From Spongilla lacustris (taxonomy: Eukaryota > Porifera > Demospongiae > Spongillida > Spongillidae): 64,000 nt of DNA. The first letter of the stretch is position 1. Each line of letters begins with the position of its first letter. The stretch covers positions 342,501-406,500 of the forward strand of contig OX442418.1 of assembly GCA_949361645.1 (NCBI GenBank), written 5' to 3'. Shown here one piece after another: positions 20,185 to 33,300 of this stretch. The position numbers and the translations under genes were made by a program. The notes under the pieces are model-generated. The model was not told the DNA's origin and searched no databases. It was given only the letters and a program-made list of their open reading frames with translations.

Positions 20185-20640
20185 GCACCATCAAACACAA
20201 GCACATACATGTACACACCTCCATACATAAGCACATACATGTACACACCTCCATACATAAGCACACACATGTACGCACCTCCATACATAAGCACATACAT
20301 GTACACACCTCCATACATAAGCACACACATGTACACACCTCCATACATAAGCACACACATGTACGCACCTCCATACATAAGCACACACATGTACGCACCT
20401 CCATACATAAGCACACACATGTACGCACCTCCATACATAAGCACACACATGTACACACCTCCATACATAAGCACACACATGTACGCACCTCCATACATAA
20501 GCACACACATGTACACACCTCCATACATAAGCACACACATGTACACACCTCCATACATAAGCACACACCTCCATACATAAGCACACACACACATGTACAC
20601 ACCTCCATACATAAGTACACACATGTACACACCCTCTCCC
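20185..20640. repeat. 30-bp minisatellite, about 14 copies (copy A)
   Basis: The unit is CCTCCATACATAAGCACACA plus CATGTACACA. It lies between the convergent 3' ends of RACGAP1 and the ROCO remnant. The same family occupies the equivalent position at 43340-43935 in the second copy of this locus. Confidence 0.95.
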
Positions 20641-20699
20641 AGACTGCACATGTACACCAATGTGACAGAAAATAAAATGACATTCTAATAAATGCACAC

Positions 20700-21412
20700 C
20701 TAACATAAGTATTTTTTTCTCAGCTCAGCTGCCAGTGCTACTTCTCCAACACTTGGTGTCTCCAGAGCACCAATAATGGTGCTCCAGGTGTACTGATGGG
20801 GGTTAAGGGTGCTCAATTTAGACAACATCACTTCAAATGCATGAAGATTACTATTTGGCCTCCCAGCCATTTGGGACTGGATATCATCGAGGTCCCTCTG
20901 GGGCACTTTTAGTTGTATGCCAACAAATCTCCACTTGGCTGGAACCACAGCTGCAAGATCATTCATCAGGTCCTCCATTGTTGGTTCCGATGACCTGGTC
21001 CCTATAAATAGACATGACACAAATGTGGCACATAAGCACTGCAGCTGTACCAAAGGGATGGCACTCACCTGTCCTGGATGGTAACCACATCAGCTGGTCC
21101 TCACTAATATGGTACATACCCATTTGTTTGCTGTCTTGATACCACTATGGACAAGACCTCTTATCTCCCTACACACCTCACTAGAAGCCTCATCAACATG
21201 CACTTCTATATATGAGAACATGTCAACAAGGGTCACAATTTATAAGGAATTCTTATGTACTACTAGTAATCTGATGCAGTTACGATACAGACACAATGGC
21301 TTTCCCCTATTCAAGCACACCTTCCAAGAGGATGAAAGTAGTAGGGCCACAAGACAACAGAACAGACCACTAGGAATATAGCCATGGGGGAACCTAATCA
21401 TCAGGGAGGCAC
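20700..21412 (-). pseudogene. ROCO/death-domain gene remnant (COR end plus death domain)
   Basis: The death-domain exon 20700-21001 reads through cleanly (EPTMEDLMNDLAAVVPAKW ... LAAELRKKYLC, stop). Upstream, 21069-21412 is close to 47700-48166 of the intact gene to the right (IRFPHGYIPSGLFCCLVALL), including the EDQLMW end of that exon. Two lesions break it: an insertion with an in-frame TAA near 21240, and a deletion of the segment between GLVHSGIK and EDQLMW. ROC, ZU5 and UPA parts are absent. The death domain is not the same as in the intact gene, so the source was a diverged paralogue or a mosaic. Confidence 0.8.
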
Positions 21413-22045
21413 GTACCGTACTTGGGACAATCTTTGCCAAGCGTACGCAAGTTCCTGCACGACTCACTCCAATTTCCCTGAAATGTATTTTATAGCTACG
21501 GGGTCTGAGACATTGCTTTATACAAAAGGTCACCTTCCCAGGTCTAGTCGTTTGGGAGATTATCACCGACCAAAAGTTCACCTTTTTGCAACTTGGACTA
21601 ATTGTAGGTTTTGATCCCATCAACTCACAACTACTGTTTTGGCATCAAAATAAACCTTTTTTATTAGACTATTTAAAAGTAGTACATAAATTACAAGTTT
21701 CGTATCTGTGAATATAATTCTGCCTCTTTTTCTTCTGTATAATTTAGTAACAACCGTTGCCCCAAACCAAATCACACCAAGAAATTCGTATATAATATTT
21801 TTTGCAGAAGGAGCATGTATGATAGATTTCGGATTGGGCTGACCTTGGGCTGAGGCACCACAAGGGGGAATGTGTGCATTTAACATAGTCCAACCTTGGT
21901 TTGGTTCTGTTAGTGGCTGCTACAATGTAAACAGTTTCCGTAGAGCATCATAACTGCAATTATATGAATTTCATTTATGTACCACTTACTGATCACAATA
22001 ACAAGAATGCACTTCTAAAATGTATATACAGGAAGTAATTGTACT
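21413..22045. other. Intergenic, no supported gene
   Basis: A minus-strand open stretch continues from the ROCO remnant to 21623 without recognisable similarity. The rest (21624-22045) is AT-rich and shows nothing I can name. Confidence 0.5.
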
Positions 22046-22270
22046 CTATTCATGTAGATGGCTATACAGGGCTTTTGTTGCAGTGTCCATTTCCTTGTCT
22101 GTTAGAATATAAGTTTGTCCAATGTATGTCTTGGGATCTACAGAAACTAAAGGGTCACTAATATGAATTGTCAAAACATCAGCTCGGTCAGGATAGGAGA
22201 AAGACTTGTTTGGTCCATGAGGATGGAGGAAGGTTACAGTTACCTCCTGTAATTCAGGATCTGTCTTCAA
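22046..22270 (-). pseudogene. Fragment of a transposon-encoded protein
   Basis: A 74-residue frame with VTFLHPHGPNKSFSYP and YIGQTYILTDKEMD resembles the C-terminal tail of uncharacterised transposon proteins in invertebrates (pattern LHPxGPxxSFxxPxxxD). It has no start context and no neighbours that complete it. Assignment to a transposon class is not possible by eye. Confidence 0.45.
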
Positions 22271-22639
22271 AACATAGTCATATACTGGTCACTGCCACGT
22301 AGCCTTTAGCATCTTTAATGCTCACAGAGCTGCATAAAGACAACGTGTCTACAGTCTCAGTGCGGCTAACACTGCTTGTACTGTATTCCTTCACCTTAGG
22401 GTCCTGGTTGTCAGCGGCAAGAAACAGTGCAGTTTTTGTGTTCCAGCAATTGTTTTGGCTTTTGACAGCCTTTCGCTTAGTAGACTCTGTTCCTCACCCC
22501 CGTCTTGGCTTGTCAAGTACTTGAAGGTTGTACCAGTCAATTTTGACTGACAAAATGTGAACAGCTCAAGGGGAGTTGTAATGTGGCCACTGTGTACTCG
22601 GCTGCAGACTGGCTTTGGCAGCTTCTCTCTTTACAGTTA

Positions 22640-22795
22640 GTTCACCCCCCCCCCCCCCCCCCCCCCCCACACCATCAGGTGTCCTCTTGCCATGGCTTTG
22701 GATAATGCATGCGTACCTTCAGTCAAGAGAAGAGAGCTTTGAATCATGTGAGGATAGTTTCATGACGGGGTGTGTGTGTGTGTGTGTGTGTGTGC
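22640..22795. repeat. Poly(C) run and (GT)n run
   Basis: A poly(C) run of about 24 bp at 22645-22668 is followed by a TG run at 22769-22794. No gene was recognised in 22271-23259. Confidence 0.85.
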
Positions 22796-23259
22796 TATGC
22801 TTAGTTTGATCCTGATAAACCAATTTTGGTAGCTGGTAATCCATAGCGGTTTAATGAAAAGCGTGTTAGGCTAGGCATTAGAAAATGGCATTAAATATCA
22901 TGATACGCTGGTTGGAGCCATGTTATGGGCATTTGTGGTCTGAGCATAATATTTTGTTTCTTCACTACTACCTCTTCTCCTCCACTACTGCTTCTTTTAT
23001 AGGGGTCCCCTTGCCTTTCAAAATAAACCTGGCTGAGAGACTGGGTGTTGCTCACATGCCAGTTCAGATACTTAGCTGTCTAAAAGAAAGAAATTGTTTG
23101 ATTATTATGTGATTTAATGATGATAGCAAGTGAGCAGTCTTATACTGCTGTGATGTGATGCACTATATTATATTCCAAGATTGCCCTTCTTTCTTTGTTT
23201 GCTCTCATGCATGCAACGTGTATAAGTAGGAACCCGCCGGGGGGAAAAAAAGGAGTGAA

Positions 23260-23558
23260 ACAAGATATAAAAATTTAATTTAAAAAAATAAAATTGGTGA
23301 TGTAGGATTTGCAGACAGCACTTGAGTAAAAAGTAAGGAAAACAAGGAATTACGGATATTATGCATTCATTAAATTATAAATATTACAGACCTACATTAT
23401 TTAGCAAATTACTAGCCTGTGCTAAATGTAGGTATGTAATATTTATTATTTAATGAATGCATAATATCCGTAATTCCTTGTTTCCTTACTTTTTACTCAA
23501 GTGCTGTCTACAAATCCTACATCACCGATTTTATTTTAATTAAATTTTTATATCTTGT
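23260..23558. mobile_element. 300-bp foldback MITE
   Basis: The two arms are near-perfect complements over about 130 bp each (left ACAAGATATAAAAATTTAAT, right ATTAAATTTTTATATCTTGT), so the element can form one long hairpin around a short loop near 23410. It has no coding capacity. Confidence 0.9.
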
Positions 23559-23744
23559 ATAATAATCAATTGCAGTACCTATCATCCTTTAATTTTTTAT
23601 TTTTTTATTTTTACGAGATATGCAAAGCAACATACAAAATATGCAGTAGAACAACATAGTGACATACCAATATGCAACTAAGGACGCCATATTAAGGATT
23701 TCTGCCTTCTGAGCAGGTCAGGTTAATGGCAGATTCCAATGGGA

Positions 23745-25570
23745 AGCTTGCGGCTCGATGGTATGACGATCTTGAGCCACGAAGACACATTATTGCAGAA
23801 CGTAGCAAGGAAAAGCTCAATTTGGCACGAAGCCAAAAAAGGGTTAGGCTGTATGGCTGATCGTGCTTTTCTGCAATAAGTGACGCAAGTCTCTTATAGA
23901 AGGTTTTAGCAGCAGGACCTAATCCACCAGATGTAGAAAAAACTAGTGGTCAAGGTGTGAAACATCCTAGTTCTACTTCACGAACTCTGGATGACGATAG
24001 CATTGGGTCAATGTTTCCTTCACATACGACTTAGCAAAAGGATTGAAAACCTTGACATCAAGATAGCTCTTCTGTCTGTTATGACACCAAAAATTCTCTG
24101 CAACAATGTCTACACGAGCATCATCTGCATCATTTGCTGTCTTATACTTCAGAAACTCACCGGATAAAGGTTGAAGACAAGGCTCAGTGCCAACACTATG
24201 GTATACTTCAGTAAGCAATGACGCAGTGATGTCCCGTAACTCATTGTGACGAATAGATGGATAACCACCTCAGAGGCAGTTTAAGGCATGTTCAATAGAA
24301 AATGTCTTGCCACAAACACAGGTTGAAGGAAGTAAGTTAGGTTGCCAAACATAGCGCAGACAAAGAGCACCTCTAAATGCTCCCTTGTGTAAGGCAAAGC
24401 CATGTTCTTGGATAGGTAGCATAGAAAGCCAAGTGGAAGCACCAGATTCACTGGCAACTTCCATTGATCGCTGAAGAGAAGCTGGTAACTTAGTAAATAA
24501 CTCATTACAATGGACAGACTGAGACTGCTTTAGCTCTTGGTGTATCTTACATCTAGCAGTGGATTGGGCTTCTATGACATCGAATGGCAAAGATGTCGAT
24601 TGTTGGAGAATGCAGGTCAACCAGAGGCCTGGTGAGCCTGGTTGAATTATCAAAAAAGAAGCTGAGATTGATCAATCATTTTATTTATACTAAGACCACC
24701 AAGTCGGGTAGGTATAGGGCTAACAAATCTCTGAGTTGGCAGTTGAATGTGTTTTGACCAGTGAGACGAGGAAGAAATGACATGCTGATTGCGTCTTCCA
24801 ACGGTTGCAATAATGACTGAATATTGGATATTGTTTTGCAAAGATACCATGCATGGGTAAAGGCAGCGTATGCTGAGTGAGGTTGGGTTAATGAAATCTG
24901 AGATAGAAGCTCAATCTCTGTGATCCATCCTGAAACTTTTTCACTGACAAAGGAATGGACAAATGATTCAGACCCAATTGCAGCACCAAGGTAACGTTTC
25001 CCCTCACTGGTGATTGGGATATCGATACCAGAACCTTGAAATCTGCATGTGCCTCAGAAAGTTTGGCATCTTTTACAATTAGCCAAGACTTGAATTAATG
25101 AACTGTGCTCATAGCTGATTGGGTCCTCTTGCGGGATCGCTTATTCCAGCGCTTCTCGTTTCCAGCATTGGGGTTGCATCTTGCTCTGCAAATGTTTTTT
25201 GAGGGTCTGCCCAGGTTGATGCCGCTGCTGATTTACTCGTGAGCTGCTCGACAACATATTGATATAGTTGAAGAGGAGCTACAAAGATATCTAGAAAAAA
25301 GGATCCTTTGGCTTGGTAGAAAAAAGAGTATCCTAAATATCAAGCTGTTTCAGCATCCACGGCTCCCGGCTCTGAAAGGGTTGATTTTTTTCTACCGCAA
25401 ATAACATACTGCAAAAGAAAAGATGGAGTCTCCTACCTGCACGGCTAGGAAGATGTATCTTCCTGCGCAACAACACTATATTAGGGCTGATGTGTGGAAT
25501 ATCTAGCTAGCATTGCTCCTGATCGGGATCACGGCAGCTGCACGATACCGCCTCATTAGAAGCTGAGTCA
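23745..25570 (-). mobile_element. Decayed reverse-transcriptase retroelement (C-terminal part)
   Basis: Three successive minus-strand frames line up in order: 24650-24850 (PTRLGGLSINKM), 24270-24653 (SMLPIQEHGFALHKGAFRGA ... CVCGKTFSIEHALNC) and 23973-24218 (VDIVAENFW, YLDVKVFNPFA). This order, RLGGL then LHKGAFRDA-like then CxCG...H...C then a D...FDV+VFNP nuclease-like end, recurs in retroelement polyproteins of many invertebrates. The frames are separated by stops and shifts, so the copy is dead. The RT catalytic core itself was not found. 25250-25570 shows nothing recognisable. Confidence 0.65.
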
Positions 25571-25696
25571 CATTAAAAGATATGCAAGTGCAATTAACAT
25601 TGGTAATACATGTTAAGGGTAATTAATCACAGCAATTTCTAAACTCAGCTAAGATCATTCTTCAACAACTAGCCTAAAATGAGAAGGTTCTCATGA

Positions 25697-28600
25697 TCAG
25701 CGACTTATCTCATCAGCCTTCAATTCTCCCATAATATTACATGTCAGCTCCACCTGCTCTTCGACGTGAGCCGACCACTCCAACTGTTTGCTGTTGTCAG
25801 TGAAACTACAACTGGGCAAAGTTGATCTCAAGGAGCTATGCTGCGACTTTGCTGATTCCTTAGTATTGCACGTCATCTTCGTTGTGTGGCGTTTGCAGGG
25901 TAAGGTCTTCGAGCGGACATCACCGTTTAGAACGCAGAAGAAAATAAATATGAAGAAACCTTGCAACGAGTTGGCTACTGTGAAGATGATCTGGAAAGCC
26001 TGATCTGATTTTGTGATTGTCAGTGCTCCAAAGATCCACGTGAGACCAAGCAGGCAGCATATCCCAGTAATGTTTAACATAAGTTTTATCATTTTGAAAT
26101 TATTCACCGTTTGCTCCTTCGAACGTTTGATAAGGTGCTTAACAAGGATCCCGATTACCACAACGAATATGACCGCATTGAAGGTAAGTACCAAGAGTAT
26201 AGGTCCCAAGAATGTAGCGAAGAATACGGATACATTATTGATGAAACAACTGAAGAAGGAAAAAAGCAGTATAAAACCAATGCACTAAAAAAAATGGCAT
26301 GAGCATACTATCCTTCAGTTGAATTACGCCTCACAAGTAAGTTCCTATCAATAGACAAGGGGATTACTACTGGAACCAATGGGACCGCTGAGTGTACAAG
26401 GAAAAACATATCAAAGTTAGCTTAAAATCAATGACCATTCCAAGCATACCCCAACAGATGAGGGAGATAGCAATGACGTAACGCGTTGAGAGTTGAATAA
26501 ACACAATCACGATCTTCTGGAAAATGAGCACAGCCTCCGCCCCCATCCACATCACAGCCACCAGAGTGAAGTAGTGGATCAGCACAGACACAGTCACACA
26601 GCCTCCAAAGTTTTCAGTCCTATCAATCCCAACCACAAACACCAACAGCATGCCAATGAGGGCACAACATAGCTGGATGTGGAACTTGGAAACAACCTTC
26701 TGCCTCAACTTTCTAAAGAAACAGTTACAGAATTGTATACATAGTGTGCATGCTATTAGTAAGTGGATACAGAATGGCACATTACCTTATCAGCAGGTGA
26801 GCAGCAAGAGCTAGTACCAGGCCAAACAAGGATAGTGCCACACCAATGTCTGAGATGACCTCCAGTGCACGCTGAACAACCTTATTCAGTGGCTGGTTGG
26901 GCTGGACCCTTCTTGATATGTCCTATATTGATAAAGCAATAATGTTATATACTGCTCTTTCTTTGCAACTTGGAGTCTTACCACAAGAATGGCAAAGTTG
27001 GTCAAGTGGAAGCATTGGCACTCAATATTAGAAGCGACCTGATTGCTTTGGCGCACATGTGTAATACATCCATCAGCAGTCCAGTTTCCCATGCTGCCTA
27101 CATGGATTGAGACAGAAAAATATACTGGTAACATTTCTATGTTAACCCTCTTCACTTCTCTCTCTCTCTCTCTCTATCACAGTCTCTACCATAGCATCTC
27201 ACTCCTTATACACATTTTCCATACCTGCTGCATGAAAATTCCAGCTCGCACATAAGTAGTTTGAATAGTTCTGTGCACCATAAAGTAAAACATCACATTA
27301 TGTGCTGTCATGATTACTCTAGTATCCTTTACCTTATTTGGTATGGTAAAACTAAGCACAATTGGATCAGTGAGGTTGTTTGTCATCACACCAACAACTG
27401 TGACACCAATGACAAGAGGTGCCACAATGGTGGAATTTGAAACATTTGTCAAAGGGAAAAATGATGCAGTCTTGTAAATGGAAAAGAAGATGCCAACGTC
27501 AGTTGTATTAGGATTAGCTGCTATTGAACTGAACAATGAAGATGAAAGAACAACTGAAGCGGATAACGTAGGTACGCCAAGGGCAGCAGTTGCGTTGGTA
27601 ATTCCTCCTGGTGTTTGGGTGACACCCTCTGTTGAAAAGGTCTTTCCTTCAAAGGTGAGATTTTCTAATGGAAGCTGAACATTGGATAAAGGTGGTACAT
27701 AAATCTGTATTATATAAAACACAGAGAACCTTTTCAGCACTAAATACTGCTTGATTTTGGGCAACCTGAACTTGTGTAAAGTTTTTCTGCTGAACAAGAT
27801 TAGTTGCTATTTTCTCAAAATTTTCCACCACTCTGTGAAGTCATATACTGTTTATGCAAAATTATAAAATGAATAATGAGCAATTTACACTGGGCCACTT
27901 GTGCTCAATATTGATGATGGCCATGACTGGATGCTGCTTAGCACTGTAACCACATTGATAATGATCTGATTGTTGTCATCATCTGCAATAACTGCATGAA
28001 GATAAAGGCATGTACCTTACCTGTGTCTGTATAGGTGTTGACATGTTGGAGACTTGTGTTATTACATTTGTTACAACAACCAGGTTAGAAGTGCTCTGGT
28101 CCACCACTTGTGTAGCTTGGAACACCAAAGCCTGCAACTGTGCTGTGATGTTGACCACATTAAGGGTTGTAATGGTTTGCTAGGCATGAAAGAAAGAAGG
28201 TAATATCAAAACTGAAAGCTTTCATAGCTTTGTACAGAGGTTGTGTTGCCACTACATTTTGTATTGTAGTATTTAGCTGTCTGAACTGGTTGGAGACAAC
28301 AGTAGGACACTGTGAGGCATCTTCAGTCCATGTCAGGTCTCCATTGCAGAGCCTTGTGATGTGCTGACCCACCACTCCATACTGACACATCTGGGTTATG
28401 GTTTGGCCAATAGCTGCTTCAGGCCAACTGTATGTTCCACTGCCTCCATTGGATGAATCCAAATCACAGCTACAGAATTCTGTTGCTGCAAAACAAGAAC
28501 GGCTCATTCAATCTATACTTAAATCAGTAGTGAACAGAGCATACATACCAGATATATTGAGAGTGTTTGCTACAAGAACAAGAGAAACATTTAATATCTT

Positions 28601-30299
28601 CATTGATCCAATTGTCTGAAGAAACCACTTGATGTCAAGATTGAGAAATGCTATAATTTTGCACTCTATCCTGCTCCACCCATTGGTGACATCATTTGTG
28701 CACCTGCAGATTGATGTACATTATCATGCCTAGTGTAGATATGGTTAGCTGTACCTCTGCGCTGCTGAGCACGACACTACTATATCTGCAGCTGTGGATG
28801 GTGCTGCATTTGCTGTCATAGCAATACTGTTGTTTAGAACCTGCATCAGCTGAAAGAAAGGTTATCAGCTCACTTTCGCAATTTCATTTTACTCACCTCA
28901 TCCTGAAACAATGAGAGTGCATCATCATTGTGGTGGTTATCAATAATGGTTAGTGAAGACATCCTGAGGTACACCACAAGTGGGTTGGATGATGGAGCTA
29001 ATGGAGTTAAATTAATACATTTATTGTGGAACGACAGGGCCATAGGGGACCACACCTGGTGGTATTGTAGTTGTGACAACAGTGTTAGGACCACACCCAC
29101 CAGCAGTACAGGCACACAAAGATATGGTGTACACAGTATTATTTAACATGTTTTGAAGCAGAAGGTTGGATGTATTTGTGACATTGTAAGGACTTGATGG
29201 AGAGCCAGTTGGTGGACTGTGCACCACCTATGTGGGGATCATCACCATAATATTGCAAGATACTTTAACTCTTTGCTTACTGTGTATCCTGATATCATTC
29301 CATTGCTACACTTAGGTGGGCTCCATGATATGAGTAAGCTGCTGTAGCTAAGAATATTGATAGTAACATTGAGGGGGGAAGTAGGAGGGGCTTGAAGGGT
29401 AGTGAATAATTGAGGAAATGACACTTTTCCCTCTTCTGTAGTCGTATTTGCCAACACATCAAACATATAGGCTGTGTGGGGTACTGGTGGAACATTAATA
29501 CTATAAGTGGATTATTGGAACAAAAGGGATGACAGGTAGCATACTAAGCAACATGTTCAGTTCCACATATCTCTGGTATCCTGGAACTGTGATGTAGTAG
29601 CTGAAGTTCTGTCCATTCAAACAGCTCACATCCACCGATCTAGGACTGACAACAGTGACATTGACAGAGTACGAGGTGATGGTGAAGTTCTTTTCCAGAG
29701 GGCAGCTCCAAGTGAGATACGCAGAGGTGGCAGTGAGGGCATTAATTGGAATTTTTGGTGGCTGAGGAACCTGAGCGTGCGCTGCATGTTATGACCATGC
29801 AGTACATAAAAGGATTGTCTTTGAATACATGTACAAACTCACCATTAGAGGATGAACCAACAACAGGTGTACTAAATGGTCCAGGCCCTAGGTTGGTGTA
29901 GACTCGCACTGAAATGCTGTATTGAATGCAATCCTGCAGTGGATGTAAGACAAGTTGGGTCTGGGCACCAGTAGTATTCACATAACTGATACCAAGCTGC
30001 CCGTTGTCCAAGGTCCATGTGTACTGAACCTCATAGGCTGTGACAGTAACACAATTATTCCACTGCAAAACTGGATTCCAACTGATATTGATGGATGATG
30101 GGGTAGTGGTGATGGATGATGGGGTAGTGGTGATGGCAGTCAAATTGGTGGGAACAGCAATGGAAGCTGAAGAGGCTGTTTGACACATTTTATGATCAAC
30201 AACATAATTAAACACCAAATCAGACACACAATATTGCAGACCTCAGTAGCACTAATTTAAATGCACATACCATAAGAGTAAAATATGAAGTAGAGCACA

Positions 30300-30341
<42 letters not shown>

Positions 30342-33300
30342 TATTTGACTATTAGTGTTTACCAATTTGGGTGTTCCAGAAAATTGTTTTAAAATAAACC
30401 ACAAAAAGTTAATTGAGTGATAATTGTTGCTAAATGTGGGCTGAAATGTTGATGTAAACAAGCTAAATATGTAACTAAGATCAAAGAAAGTAATGTATCG
30501 GTTAATTACATCATTAATCCTGACAACAACTAATTTAAACATATAAAATGAATACATTTCTATGCTCAGAGGTGCCTGGTTACCTCAATGGGGGAATTAA
30601 ACCTGACTTCAAGTTACAGATGTGTTGATTTATTATTACAAACTGTATATACTCAGATTATGATTTTAAAACGTTTATGCTATCATCTATACCAGACCTA
30701 GTACTACATGGTAGGATGCACACAAGTGATACAGTGGTCAGGTTGATACCCAATGGAATATTTCAGTATGCTGATAGTTATAAGGACATGCTGCATGCAT
30801 GCACTGCATTGTTGATCTTGCTTCTATAACTTACTGTCATTCTTTATTAACAGCTGCTTCTGTCCATACAATAGGAGTCCATTGACACTCACTTCAGCAG
30901 TCACACCAAACAGATACATGTGATTTGGGTAGAGACCAGAGATATCTCCCCAAGTATAGCTGCCTGGGAAGGACTTGTTTGTGTACCCATCCACCTGCAT
31001 ACTACTGTCACCATAGTACACACTGTACCCAACTAGCATCCCATCTGAAGGGAGCTGGACTGGATCCCAACACACACGAACAGTAGTTTTGTTGACAGTT
31101 AGTACACTTATCCCAGTCACAATGGCTGTGCATGAAATGACATGTCAGTACACACAGGACAAGCAGAATTGCTATACACTCACGAGTAGCTGTTGTATTA
31201 GCTAAAATATAGGACTGAGGGCCAGGTCCTTTGGAGGTGCTAGCAGTCACTGATATGTTGTATGCAGATGCAGGGTACAGACCAGAGAGTGTTACTGAAA
31301 GCCTGTTTGTGTAGGTCACCACTCCCAAACATTGCACTGTGTAGTTAGTGATTATTCCATTAGGTTGAAGAGGAGGCATCCATTGGAGTGTTATAGTTGA
31401 GAACGAGCTTGCTGTAACCTTTACATCAGACACAGGTCCAGGTACTAAGGGGTTAAGTATCATCTATGTTGCACCCTTCTCATCATACATATTCACATAC
31501 CATCTTCCAGTGTGCTTGCTTTAACTGGATTGCTATAACTGCTCACTCCTCCTCCTCCTCCAGTCCCCACCCTCACTGTGAAGGTGTACAAAGTGCCACC
31601 ACTAAGACCACTGATCACCAACATAGGGGTGCTGCCTGTAGTAGATGCTTCCACTGATGACCCTACATTGCCATCAGGGTAGTAGTCCACTGCATACTTC
31701 AGGATAACAGTGGGATAGTAGAGGGGTTTGTTCCATTTAAGAGTGACTGATGTGGAGGTTATGTTCAGTGCAGTTATGTTGTATGGAGATGTTACTAGTT
31801 GAAAAAAGATTAGCTAGTGACTTTAGAATCAGTACTTGAATTTACACACCTGACCTGGAAAGAAATAACACAGGTGGGGTGGGGTGGGGGGGGGGGGGGG
31901 GGGGGGGGGCAAAGTGATTAGCTTTGAGACCATTCTAGAACTGGTTACAAAATTTAACAAATGCACAAAACACAACTAACTACTAACTATAACTACTAAC
32001 TATAACATCGTCAGGGAGCTTATGTTGGACGAGCAGTAGGACCTGTTAAGGATCGCTCTGGCATTGACCCTGACCAAAATCAAACTGAGACAGCCATATA
32101 GGCTTCTCAACATCACAGACTTTTTGCCATTGGACCTACAGCAAGTTGTGATGCTAATTGGGACAAAACCTGTCTTGCCTCTGCACCCCAAGAACCATAT
32201 GTCTCAACAACAATGGGAATGCATTGCCATCCTAACTCAGAACACTTCTCATCATTCTTCTCATGCTGTGCTCTTCTGCCACTCTTGCTGCTACCCCTGA
32301 TGGTGTGCCCACTTCAACAATGAGTGAAGGATTAAGCGGGGATGTCATCAAGTCATCAAAAGCTGCTGACAACCCTCTGTCCCAGTTAGCCACTAAAATG
32401 TCAGTGGGATGCGACCTTGATTTGTCATTACTCCAACTTCTACCCTGTTCAAGGTGAGCAGACAAATCAGGACAAAGAATGGTAGTGTGTAGCCCATTCC
32501 TTAAGTAAATCTAAATGCCATCATACACTGCATGTAGGCAACCTGTTGTGTGCAACTCAAATGAATATGGGTAAAAACTCTAGTTTACTGAACATTTACG
32601 ATTTCATTTGAGTTGCATGCAACATGTTGCCTAGTGTATGATGGCCTTTAGATAAAGAGATGTCTGCTGTGCCTAATAAAGGCTTCTAGATGCATATAAC
32701 ATCAAGTCATTCAGAATGTTTGCAGCTAGAAAAATGGTTTGGTCCCACATATCCTTCATTTGGTTGCAACTTTATGACCGAGGCCGACTCTATAGAATAA
32801 TTGATTACTCACCAGAGGCAAATGGCTAGAGCTCACCTGGTAATTGGAATGAGACTGTTAAGGTTAGAGGAGGTGGCCAAAGCAACAGATTGCTATCAAG
32901 AATGTAATTCTCTCCAATCACCTTTCCTCCCTTCACTACAACAAAGTTCCAGAAGCTTCGGTAGGAAATTATATCTAAACAAATTGAAGCAATCTAATAA
33001 TAATAGTCTATTATATGCATGACAGTTACATATAACTTATTATGGTCTCACCAATGTATTGGCTACCAAGTTGCTGCAAAACGCTTCGGTTAACAAAGTT
33101 ATATGTTGCTTCATCCTGCAAAGAAGACGTTGTGTTAATGCAAGTTTCATACCCTGAGAATAATAACATAGTACCACATGCACACAGTGCTTACCATGAT
33201 AGCAAAGCAAAGGATTTCTCCATCAGGAATGGAGTTGATGAAGGTGAAGAGAGTATTAACTACACTGGGGTCAGCATATATGTCAAAGACCCCAGAGTAT

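Noticed and set aside
20141..20706. Cys/Val-rich frames such as MYGGVYMCVL and similar ones at 43169-44001
   Set aside because: Produced by the 30-bp minisatellite; six-frame openness and low complexity.
29295..29495. Alternative frame with hydrophobic stretch across an FN3 exon
   Set aside because: The phase-2 frame (SPLNVTINILSYSSLLISW) is a clear FN3 and joins both neighbours in phase; the other frame does not.
32064..32457. Two plus-strand frames within the adhesion GPCR intron
   Set aside because: No recognisable similarity and no splice support; possibly relic of a mobile element but not enough to call.
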